Shown in pieces: positions 20,833 to 32,900 of a DNA stretch of 64,000 bases (positions are counted from its first letter, which is position 1; each line of letters begins with the position of its first letter). Below the pieces are notes generated by a model. That model did no database searches. It was given only the letters and a program-made list of their open reading frames with translations, and was not told the DNA's origin. Where the stretch lies: assembly GCA_963513935.1 (NCBI GenBank), contig OY740766.1, positions 6,293,000 through 6,356,999 of the forward strand, written 5' to 3'. A program made the translations under genes and the position numbers. This DNA comes from Aphrophora alni. Lineage: Eukaryota > Arthropoda > Insecta > Hemiptera > Aphrophoridae.

Positions 20833-23036
20833 GTTGTTAAGTAATCTAAAGTGGTCACCACTGTAAGGTCTTTTCGTTTAAAAACTAGTTACAGTAATCC
20901 TGTATCTTTTTCACTTGCTTATGATGGTTTCCCACCCTCATTAGTCTAACGGACATAATGTATGGATGATACACAACAAAAAAAGGTATGGATGATAAAA
21001 CAATTTTTTTAATGTAATATACTCTATATTTTACTTTTCCACATAGAGACGCAAAGTTATGTGATCATAAAAAAATCGATATGATAGGAGTTTGTAAGGA
21101 TAAATCCATTTTCAGGTCTCCTGAGTAAAAAAAAAAAAAAATCACATGGACAGAATCTGTGAACCAATTTTAATCAAATCTGGTATAAGGGCATATGTTG
21201 ACTATGTCAGGATTTTTTTCCTTCTCATTTTTTGAATAATTTAACATTTTGGGGTAGCTGCCGTAAGAATAAAACACAAAATTAGAAATTTCTCAAAATC
21301 AGCTCTAATAATTTTAATAAAATGTTGCTCAATCTAACCTCTAAAAGTACAAATAAAACATATTGGTCACCCTCACTCCAAAAATGTCGGTTCATGTATA
21401 CATAATAAATTGGAAAAAATAAAAGATACTGTTCGAATGTGGAGAACATCAATTTATGCCATTAGTTGAAAATAGTGATTACTTGTGTTCGCATTAGTAA
21501 ATCCAAGATTACTAAAGCATCATGAGAATCTTCTGCAATGTCCATTCTGACAATGAAATACATCTTGATTAACTGTGTTGTTCTGAGAGGTGTCCTGACT
21601 TTTGTCCAAACCAATTTGATCCTGATTCGGGCATTAATCTTTTTGTGTTGCCTGAATATTTGTATACGATATGAAATATTGTTTGATATGATTGATGAAC
21701 AGACACTTTACAGCCCTGTACTATGTACATTGATATTTATTAGGTTTATAAAAATTTACCATTATTAATTATTTGTTCCATTGTTATTTTTGTTTTATAC
21801 TATTTCTAGTTTGTGTTATGGTGAAGATTACTACAAACCTAAGTTCACATTTTATGGTCCTGAGCCAAGTTCTTGATTAGGTAATTTATTTTTCTTTGTT
21901 TATAGTTACTCTGTATATCTTTACCCTAAAATAATTACTCTTTTTTCTATTTATGGTAAGACAATAATAACAACAACATTCAAAATTACAAATTTTATAA
22001 GATCACAAAATTTATTGCACATTTATTTTTGTATAAGAAGTATATAAAATAACATTAAACATACCGTGTCATATTTAGAGAGATCGGTTTATAACAATAA
22101 CAATTTTTTTAAGAGCTCTTATAGAACGTTGAACTATATAATTACGGGATAAAGCACAAATTTTATTTACTAATATATCAAAATATTTCTAGCATAGGTA
22201 AGTATTAATTTTATTTTAACACTAAAAACATATATAAAACTTATTGTCATGTCCATATTTTAAACAAAATTCACAAGTACAAAACAATGGCAATAATAAA
22301 CAACAATGTACTTGATTTATAAAATAGTACAAGCTTCCAACAACACATTACATTATCATATTTTATTTCTATAAAACTGCACATTTTAATATATATTATG
22401 AGGTACGATTTATTTCTGTACATAAAAATTAGTTTTAAAATGAAAAACAGATGTTTATAACAATAAATGGTGCAAAGTCATAGGGTTAACTTTCTTATCC
22501 AACACAACTGAAAATAATATTCAACACCATCTCCTCAGAAATTACTATTCTCCTCATAAGTGAGAAATTGACATCTTTTTTTTTCTTTGCGTAGACAAAA
22601 GATATCATTCCAAAAAAAAATTTGTTAGAACTCAGTAGAGTTAAAAAACTGACGTTTTCACAAAAACATTTGACATTGATTTTAATCCAAAACATAACTA
22701 ATTCTCTGTGAGATGTTTATAAAATAAAACTTTTTGTAAATTATAACTACACATTTGAAAGAGCTAATGTGGGAAAACATGAAATTGCTAAGTGAAAATA
22801 TTTTTAGGGTCCTCAGAACTAAGGTATTTTAGATATACTTTTGGTAATTTTACCATTGGAAAGATCACAATAATAATTTTCAAATAAAATATTTGGCTTT
22901 TTATGATTTTGAAAAATAAGTATAGGCTATGGTGAAATGCAGTTTAAAAAAGTTATAGATTATTGCTGCAGTAGAGACAATTCTTTTAAAGCTAAAAGAT
23001 GAGTTTCTTAATATCATACTTATTTAGACCATACTC
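20833..23036. other. Intergenic AT-rich DNA downstream of eIF2-alpha
   Basis: No gene, transposon end or repeat is recognised. The ORFs at 21538-21768 and 22495-22695 look random. Part of the eIF2-alpha 3'UTR probably lies at the left edge. Confidence 0.5.
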
Positions 23037-23556
23037 GTCTTTTATCTTAGTTATATAAATGATTAATAATATAAAAATATATTCAGCAAACATTAAGTTG
23101 ACAACAGTTAATTATGGTATATCTATTAAATTGCTATTAGAGCGTTACAGTATTACTTAGTTATTAAAGAGTATTAACAGAACATCACATAAATGTAAAG
23201 AGTGTAACATAAGTTGTCTTTTATCCTAGTTATATAAATGATTAAAAATATATTCCGCAAACATTACGTTGACAACAGTTAATTATGGTATATTTATTAA
23301 ATTAGTATTAGAGTGTTACGGTATTACTTAGTTATTCGAGAGTATTAACAGAACATCACATAAATGTAAAGAGTGTAACATAAGTTGTCTTTTATCCTAG
23401 TTATATAAATGATTAAAAATATATTCCGCAAACATTCCGTTGACAACAGTTAATTATGGTATATTTATTAAATTGGTATTAGAGCATTACGGTATTACTT
23501 AGTTATTAGAGAGTATTAACAGAACATCATATAAATGTAAAGAGTGTAACATAAGT
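23037..23556. repeat. Tandem repeat, three copies of about 171 bp
   Basis: Units start GTCTTTTATC at 23037, 23216 and 23387 and are 179, 171 and 170 bp long. Copies 2 and 3 are nearly identical; copy 1 has an 8-bp extra AT stretch. No ORF crosses them. This may be a short satellite seed or local duplication. Confidence 0.9.
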
Positions 23557-23830
23557 CAATTTACCGTTGCTTTAATCAGTGACCATGACAAGAGTTCTAA
23601 AGAAAAAGTGGAAATATAATCATCATTAATTGACCACAGTCAGGTCAGAACCATTGTGTTTGGTTGTTAAATTGATTTTGTACTATTAATTTTTATACTT
23701 ATTTGCTTGATTGAGTATAATATATGTGAAAGATATCCAGAGAGTAAGTTTTGTTTTTAAATATTGCCACTTCATATTGAGTTAGTCGATTTGTTAGTAA
23801 GGCATTTACACAATTTTCAGGTCGTGCTGG

Positions 23831-24450
23831 GTTTATAATTTTTTAGAAAATCAAGATATCAAGGAAATGTTCTTTATCAGTTTTTTAATGCAAGTAACAT
23901 TACACCTGCAAGAACTCAAAAGTTTATAATTTTTTAGAAAATCAAGATATCAAGGAAATGTTCTTTATCAGTTTTTTAATGCAAGTAACATTACACCTGC
24001 AAAAGAACTCAAAAGTTAAACTTTTGAGTGTTTGGAGAACATGCAATGAATAGTTCAATGATATAGAGATGGATTTGACTTTTATTGCAGGATGATGAAC
24101 GAAGCGGGCAACCATATTTAATGAATAAAGATTTGGTGCTTGCAGTTAAAAAAAATTAGAGAGAACGTACAATATATAACTTCCCAGCATTTCCCACAAA
24201 ATTTGTTTTAGAAATTATGTACATACTGGGACCCAAAGATGACAGAACAACATAAAATGGCAGAGTGTATTGGCCTTTCACACCATACAGTGAGCAAGAC
24301 GACAACTTCGTATGTTGTTACAGTTCCTGGGGATGAGATATGGGTGACGACAGTTTATGCAGTCATTCAAACTTCATTGTCATCAACAACAAAATTAAAG
24401 CAGACTTTTCCACTTGGAAGAGGATAAACATGGAGTTTGCTTGGGAATTT
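23831..24450 (+). pseudogene. mariner transposase relic with internal 101-bp tandem duplication
   Basis: Plus-strand fragments GEHAMNSSMI, RSGQPYLMNKDLVLAV, WDPKMTEQHKMAECIG and VTVPGDEIWV follow the N-terminal two thirds of mariner transposase. The first catalytic Asp is kept in GDEIWV. Stops and frameshifts disrupt it and the catalytic C-terminus is lost. Positions 23831-23931 and 23932-24034 are a direct duplication, ending in GCAAGAACTCAAAA versus GCAAAAGAACTCAAAA. Confidence 0.8.
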
Positions 24451-27400
24451 TTACCTAAAGATTTCATAATCAATATTGCTGTCAATTGCAAAGTAAATGA
24501 CATGGCATGTTTATGCTGATTCATGACATTGTTAGCCTAAATGCAACATCTCATCTCTACTTTTGGCTGAGAATAATTGTATTGCTAAAATTTCGAATGT
24601 AGCAATTTTCATGTGTTCAACATCCCCCCTGCTAAGGGTAGACGATTCCACAAAGACAATGAAGTCAAACAACATCTGTTACTACGCAATATCTGTCACA
24701 AGTGCCTCAACAATGACATAAACTAAGTCAAATATTAGTATACTCTCAAATTATTGTGTGCATCAAATAGTAATAAAATGGTTCAGAAGTATATTCTTGT
24801 TTTTCTTAAATAGCCAGTTGAAACTTACTTTCTGAATATATCTTATATCTAACGGCAAAGCCGTAGTACATGTTTGAATTGTCATAGTTTAAAAAATAAA
24901 TTTATATACATTTTTATAAATATTAAATTTTACACTTGTACAAGAAATAAACTATAAAACATAACAGATCAACAATAACAAAATACATTAAAAAATATAT
25001 TCTTATTTCCTACAAGTAAAATCCCTGTTAGGCCAGGAAACTGATGTTTTAAAATCACTATCAGAGCCCTTATTTTCAAATATTGTACAACAATTCTATC
25101 AATTAAAATCAGTTACTTAGACAGTTTATTTTTAACTAAATACATTGAACAGTTAGATAGATTCCAAACAAAGCATTTTCTTACATACTTTCTTTGCTAT
25201 TTAATATATATATTTTATTTAGTAATACTCTTTTAAAGAATGGTGATGTCCTAAAAGTGGAAAGAACAATACTAAACTAGTTTAAAACTTTCTAGAATCA
25301 AAGTGGTAAGCTTAAAATGAGTTCTCTTACAATAAATAAAAGTTATTTCAGTTACGGTAGGCCCTACACAAATTACTGTTATACAGTACACAAATTAATA
25401 ATTAGTTATATCACCGAGTTAAACCCATTATCTAAACTATCCATATAAAACCTAAATACAAATATAAATGATTTAATTAATATAGAAAATATTTATCACA
25501 AAGTATTATTCAGATCTTTACGCAACAATTGTAAAACAACAAAATACCTACTAAAAACTTAATTCTATATTAATATTATATTATAATGTCTAAAACACTG
25601 ATTTATTTAACACGGTTAAGGTTATCCTCAGCCTGGTTAGTCTCAAAAATGGTCAAATAACATGTTTATATAAACATTAATGAATACAGCTCGAAATTAG
25701 ACCTCTTGAGTGTTTAACATTGTTACCAAATTGTGCAACACATTTAACCCATATTCATTGAGGTTTTCCTTCACTGTAACTCATAATGGGGTTTTGTTTC
25801 TTTGACTACTTCAAAAGCAATAATATAGTAATAGATGTATTCAAACCAAATTTTCACAGCAATATTTAAAAACTAATATAATTATTAATTTTATTTTTGT
25901 ACATTAAAATTTTACTTTGTTAAAAAAAGGTTATTTTATCCATTTAAAAGTAACGAGAAAAAAAATGTCTAAATTTGATTTTCTTTATACTTTTTCTGTC
26001 AGAGACTTTATGTCATCAATATCACAATGCTATGATATTTCAGGACTTCTTTCACAAGGAACAATTTAGTTAAAGTTCATTATTATACTTTAAAATGGTT
26101 TAACTCTAACCTTTGTTTGTTAACTACTTTTCCTGTTTTCATTATTGCAAACAATTATACATTACAATATGTTTTATAACAAGTTTCAGGACTTAAATTA
26201 GAACCGGACAAAATAAAAATAAATATTTGATGGATTTTCATCTAGTGTGATGAATGGTCAACACATGAGTAAAAAAATATTTAAATTGTTCACATTGGAA
26301 ACAAATCAGATTAACATACCAGAATGAGGACATATCAATCAAGAAAGGGAGAACTTACAGGTAAAAGATAGGTTGAAGCGATTATAATACGATCTTCATA
26401 TAGATAAAAGAGTCTAGAGCTAAATCTTTTAAGTTATAGATACTCCAAAATACGATCACAAAAGAAAAAATTAAAGAACCAAACTAGGAATATGTTTAAA
26501 ATCCATTATTTGATGTAAAGTTAAGAATGACAACTCCATTGGAGGTGTGACACCCGGTATAATTTCATGTTATGTTTGTTTAATGTGATTAATTTAAAGC
26601 AATTCATAACACAAAATATATAAATATGTTAATGATCATTATGCTGTTATTTTGCTGTAAAAAGAGATGTATTTTCAATATAGCTGTTTTGTCTCATTAC
26701 TTAAATGACCCTTATATTTGATAAAATCCTGTTTATGATTTAATATTAAAGACTAACAATCACCAGGTTTGAAAGAAATAGCTGCTACTAATATCACGTT
26801 TTATCAAATAAAATGTTCATACAATTATTTTTAACAAAAAAAAAAAATTATTTTCTACTATAAAGATATGGTTTAAAATTTCAAACTTTTAGGAATCATT
26901 CTTTGCATTTATTATAACAAAATCTTTCTTCGTTTTAGCCTAACAATAAAATTCTTTGGCTTTTTATAATTTTTATTTTTCATTGATGTTTTTATTAAAT
27001 TGATGTTAAACACCTAACCTAACCTTTTTTTTTTTTTAGATTCTTCTCCTCATCATGCACACAACAATAGAATACTACCTAAAAAATAAAAAAAACAGAA
27101 CTAAATCTTAAAGTTATTTCCTTTTTTGTATTAATTTAGCATTAAAATCTTAATAAGCGCAGTGTAAAATATTCTTCTTTGTTAGTTTTACGTGTTATTT
27201 TTAAAGTGTTACAATAATCATAATAAATCATATTCTTATATATTTAAACCCTTTTAGATTTAGGGTAGTAGAATTTTAACTATTTTTATTGGAAATTTGG
27301 AGATTGGCAAGAAATACAAACATCAAATAGATTATATTAATGGATGGTGAATTATACATAACTGATATTTGTTACAGATAAATATCTATTTACAAAAAAA

Positions 27401-29612
27401 AAACAGACGGGTTCCTGATTTTTTTTTACTTATGTTAAAGTTTACAGATATAAGGAATCAATCTGACAATCATTTTGGTTTTATCAAAACACTATGTTGG
27501 TATCAAAAAGCTTTAGTTGTCGGCCTCCTTGAGGTATTTACTTATTTGCTGTTGATAAAAAATATATTCAGCAAGAATCATAAAACATAACATACATTGT
27601 ATAAATTACCAGTAGAGTTTAAAACAATTAAATAATTTACAAAAACTCTTACAAATTAAATATTATATAAATGCAATATATAAACATAACAAGCACAGCT
27701 CCAATAATAATATATTAATATAACAAAAAAATGAGTAAAATCTCTATTGTCTGTATTTAAAAATTGATTATTATTCACTGCCATTTCCTGCAAGACAAAC
27801 AGTATTTGTATTTGTTGTTTAAAAGTATTCCAAAATTTAATTAAAACATATGTTTTATATTATAAAAATAAATTGAACACATTGTTTTGAGCAGTTTGTT
27901 CATTAATCCTACTTGTAAAATTTTATTAAAAAAAAAAAAAAAAAACTTGCAAACTAAATTCAAATAAACATATCTAGTTAATGAATATCGGACGTATACA
28001 TTTAATGTATAACAGATAATATATTAGTAAAAGAAACATGTATAAACTATCAAAATATAATTAACTAATGATAAAATCATTTTATAAAAACATCTAATAA
28101 AATTGATAATTCATTTCTAAAGTATTAAAATTAAAATATACACTGATGTGTAACACATTAAGGATGGGATAAATAGCACTATGTTTTTTTAAACTACTAG
28201 CATGTTGAATTTTTTGTACACCTATAAATAAGAACTAACTCCATTTTAATGTTAATAATGACAAGAAGATTATTAGATATAATTTAAGCTCATTTTCCAA
28301 CTGATACTAACTCCAGAACGATTGTAAGAAGCTTAGGTTTGGACTAGATTAGTAGGGTAATGATAAAAGATTTCCCTTGAGTCACAAAGGACAGAAATTT
28401 TTAAGACCCCAGTATAACATAGAACATAGATCCATTTTTCATCTTTCAGAGTTTCTCAAGCCACTGTTTCCAAATCTAGGTTTATAATCAGTTTGACATT
28501 TAGTTGACAACACGGGACTGAAGTGACCTTGTAAATGAAATGAAAGTTTCACACTATTTAGCCATGAAAAAAGAGAGTCACCACCCAACTTAAGCTCATT
28601 TTTAAATAGGAAAGTATGTTTTATTATTTTTTTTATAGTTCAGGTTTTATTATACATGTGTTTTATATATTTCTTGTATTGTTTTTAGGTGTCTCTAATA
28701 TCATAAAGTTGTAAGCTCAATGTATATAAAAGCATTAGTCACAAAAATTAAAACCACCCGATTTACTAACAAGTTATTTTTCATAAAATTATAATTCGGT
28801 TTTTATTTTTAATAAAAAATCATGCTTCTAGATCAAATGTTTACAAAAATCTATTCAACAGAATCAGCTTGATTTTAGAAACAAACTGGTGGTAAAGAAA
28901 AATAATCCTATCTACGAATTCCAAAGTTAACAATACTTAAAAAAAAATTAAATCTGAATAACTATATTTTAATCTTGGCATTATCAACAATTTACATCTA
29001 AAAAATGATTTATGTATCCCGCTATGTGATGAAAAATATAATTACAAATCCTTAAATATATAGTGAAAAACATAGTTCTACAAATCTTATCCTAAATGTG
29101 TTATTATCAAATATTATATGTTAAAGAAATAAAGCTCATAGCCTATTATGTTTAGATTTTGTATGAATAGGAGATACAGGCTAGGATTAATGGCCACAGA
29201 CATGATATAAAAATCATGGATATAGAGTAATTTACTGCAGCAACCCACAACATTCCCACTTTTGATGACGGCTTCATGACAAAAATTAAAATCGCTCCCT
29301 TCAAAATGCAACCCCTCTCACTCTCTCCTGGATACAGAATACAACCCCTCAGAACTAAGAAGATGGGAACTGTCTCATCAATGGGTCACAAAATCTAGAG
29401 AACTCCCTGACCTTAATGTAGGATAAATCATCCTTTATAATATTTAAAAATTGGAATAATAATAAAAACAAAAATAATAAAACATTCATCTATAGATCAA
29501 CAACACAAATCCATCCTCTGCAACCAAACTAAAACAATTTAGTCGTCGTTTTATATTCTCAACTGATTGAGAAAGTGAACAGTGTTCACAAAATCTTTCA
29601 GAACTAAAGTGT
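24451..29612. other. Long AT-rich intergenic stretch
   Basis: About 5 kb between the mariner relic and the ninjurin 3' end. I see homopolymer runs, no recognisable coding segment and no clear transposon ends. A CCTAACCTAACC motif at 27010-27023 is followed by a T-run. A roughly 30-bp segment (TAGGAGATACAGGC, 29167) recurs inverted at 29670. Confidence 0.5.
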
Positions 29613-29631
29613 TTTATTGTGTTTTTTTATT
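29613..29631 (-). terminator. Two poly(A) signals after ninjurin
   Basis: Minus-strand AATAAA occurs at 29631-29626 and 29618-29613, about 90-110 bases after the stop codon. It is the nearest canonical pair downstream. Confidence 0.6.
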
Positions 29632-29720
29632 CACGTACTACTAGGTAATACCATGGACCACTTTCCAAGATAAGCCTGTATCTCCTATCCATACAGAATT
29701 TCAACAAATATTATAGTATG

Positions 29721-29906
29721 TTACGCAGGTTGAATTTTCAGCGGAACATTTTCTGGAAGTCCGAAAGCTGAGATGAAGACATTCAGAATAGTAATTAGAA
29801 AGATTCCAGTAACTGTGACGTTATTGATTCTGTTGGCTTTATAAATGTGATGTTCTTTCATAATATTAAAACGACTGTTCCATAACAGTAATATTCCCAC
29901 TGTAAC
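29721..29906 (-). CDS. Ninjurin last exon (end of TM1, TM2, stop)
   Basis: Acceptor GCTTAG, then [14 protein letters not shown], the charged loop [14 protein letters not shown], the second membrane segment [20 protein letters not shown] and the tail [12 protein letters not shown] before TAA. The 61 codons match the usual ninjurin end, including NN and NVFISAFG. No annotated-length ORF in the correct frame begins with Met here. Confidence 0.94.
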   Translation of the reverse strand, partial: VTVGILLLWNSRFNIMKEHHIYKANRINNVTVTGIFLITILNVFISAFGLPENVPLKIQPA

Positions 29907-32900
29907 CTAAGCAATCATTTGATATAATATTTACAAAATGTAATTCAAGAACAGTAAATTCAGAATTTCAAAAGAAATGAACTGCGAAACAAATTTTCCA
30001 AATTTGCTGCGACTTCTCCATTTTTTCGTTTGTTATGTTTTCAATGATTTAAGTTTTCTACTTCAGATTAATAACATGATACATTTAATAAAGAACTTTT
30101 TAGTTATGATCAACAACATGCTAGTCTTCCCTAATTTGGATTACAATTAATAAATTGTTTATGTTAGAGTTGCGGGGTGGAATGGAATAAAATAAAAATT
30201 TAATAGATTACTTTTAAAACCATATTTTATATCAATGACTAGTCTGCGTGGAAATTGGGCTTTGAGTGTACATTATTCAAACTAAAATTACCTAAAACTT
30301 TCAAATCTGTGAAATTTACTAATTCCTTCAATTCTAAGTAACATTTTTATTAACAAATATTTGTTGTTGCTGAAATGTCAAAAATATACTGGAAAATATG
30401 GATTTCCACTTAATCACTAACACAAAAGTATTGCAACTTGAAAACAAGTGCACAGATTCCAAACATATATTTAGTTCTAATTAGTGCGTAAATCATGTAT
30501 CAACTTTGTCCTAGGAAGTTTTAAGAAAATGCGTAAAATATGAAGAAAATTATGGTTTTCGTATTACCAGTACACAAAAATATTGTTATAACTTTGTAAC
30601 TACAGGATCAAACAAAGACTAAAGCCTGACCAGATACCTATATAGGAAAGAAAATAGGATTAAAATCGGATCAACTGTTCTCAAATTATAAGCTTACAGA
30701 CAGAGATATGTTGTATTTTATATTTGTAGAGATTATTCATTGCTCTTCAAATACCATTGACAGCGTATCAATTTGTAAAATGTTTGTACTGAGGAATATT
30801 ATTTTTTATTTTTCATTAAGTTTAAATTATGTATTGTTAATTAATATCTATCCACTTAAAAGATCAATTCATTTATCTGATTTTACAGAAGAAAAAAAAT
30901 GGTTAGATATATTTTAAAAACAATTATAAAAAATAAATATACATCAATATATATGGACATCATTTTTTTCTAAAACAGAAAATTTAATAGCAAACAAGAT
31001 ATGGTGATCCTTCTAGCTGCCATCTTGAAAAAAACAGGTTTACAACAAAACGAATAAATATCTGCATGTATAAACATAAAGTTGAATACTGTTTTAGGAA
31101 AATAAATTTTATTGAGAACTTATTGGGATTAAATAATTTTTTCAATATTAAAATAATTATTTTGAGCACAATTTTCGGTAATTTCTAGCTCTGTCTTCTT
31201 ACTTTCTTAGTTGACATAATATTACAAAATAACTCCATTTAAAAAAAAAATAATATCTTCTTTTAATTTTTAGATGTATCTAATAGCATTTCCTGTTCCT
31301 GCTTTCTGAAAGTGCTTTTAAAAAATCTATAAAAGAAAAATAAACAGTTATTTTGGCATTTTATCATGTATGTTAAAAATCTGTAGTTCTCTACACTTAA
31401 AACAGGTGCTGTTTTAACCATTTTTTTTCCTTCTGAGGACTAGTTTTGGAAATAAAGCTGATTTTTAATTTAATTCATAAATGGAACATTTTTGAACAAA
31501 TTTATTTGATTTTGGTTAAAACCTAGATCTTCTCGAAAGCTGGGGCTGTTAAAAATTATTAGGCTATCTTGAGATTTTCAAAATTCTCTTGCAGTTATGC
31601 AGTATAAACCATGATTTTTTGAATTTGATTTTTTTTAAATGTGATTTTAAGGGAAAAAACCTCGGGAGTCAACACCCCCTAAATTTAAAAAGTAATAAGA
31701 GAGCATTTAGTTACCTAGCACTCAAATAATATTAGTATTGAACAGAAGTTGATGAAGAGAGACCTGATAGGATAGATGAAAGATAAGGATCTAACAAGAC
31801 AAAGCTGTAGATTCAACTAGGGAACTCGACCTTATTATATAGAGATTGTCATACCTATACTCTGTAAGAATGGGACATCCTCCAACCAACATTCTTATAT
31901 TTATTATTTATATTTACTATGTATTTAAATAAGAAACTGTCATTTAAATTTTAAGATTACTCAAAAGATAATGAACAACGAATACTGTGTACAAAATTTG
32001 AACTCAAAATGCGTGTGTCGATTGAATAAATGATACCCCCTCTAAGACTGAATCATACAATAACGTGTATCCCAAGATGCATTGCGTTAGCGTTACCTGC
32101 AAGCAAGAAGAACGCTTGGCTTGGTCTAGTCTAATGAGAGGATTCAAGGGGGAAAGATGCAAGTCTTGCGTTAGCTATGGAGCGGTTTAAGTAATTACAT
32201 CTTAGAAGAAGTGTTGTTAAGTGACTTTAAGGCAATGGTGGTGATGTAATTGTGTTTACAAGTATACGTGAGTAAATATGAACAGATATCTACATAATCA
32301 AATGAGTAATCTAAATTTAAAAAACGTTTAAGATGAACAGTTGTTGAGAACTTTATATATTTTTTAATATCACAAATTATGATAGATTAAGACCTAAATT
32401 TATATTAATTAACTTCAAGTGTAAAGGTTATCCATTTATATGTTTGTAAATCATAAATTGTCAGTAATTAAAAATAAAGGTTTCAGTTAACACAAACATG
32501 GCTGGCTAGTTTCATTGTGTGTAAACCACTGTCCCGTGCCACATCAATGCAATCGGTAAGTACAGATCAGAGACTGAACCTCGACCTTTCATTAATAGTA
32601 GAATCACTTTTAAGATAGAATAAATAAAGACAGAATTAATTGTAGAAAGAAAGTAGACACACATGCTTGCAAGATGGCGTCCAAGATGACGCCAATCTTA
32701 TAAAATTAAGTTGTTTTATTGTTTCTTCCAAATTGCCCCTAGTGTTTTCATGACAGAAAAAATAAATTCAAGTTGTAAGTAAGCCGGAGCAACTTACAAC
32801 TCACTATAAGCATTGACTTACATATAAAATAGACAAGCAATCTCTATGGTTATAGTTTAGTTATTGTAGCTCATGTATCACTGAGAATGGCGACTTTGTC

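Noticed and set aside
27010..27023. Second interstitial telomere insertion (CCTAACCTAACC)
   Set aside because: Only two units, no flanking duplication; such short CCTAACC strings occur several times in the window.
31255..31340. Alternative last exon of ninjurin on the minus strand
   Set aside because: An acceptor-like TTTTATAG is followed by a short frame, but phase 0 from exon 33764 reaches a stop almost at once and there is no ninjurin motif.
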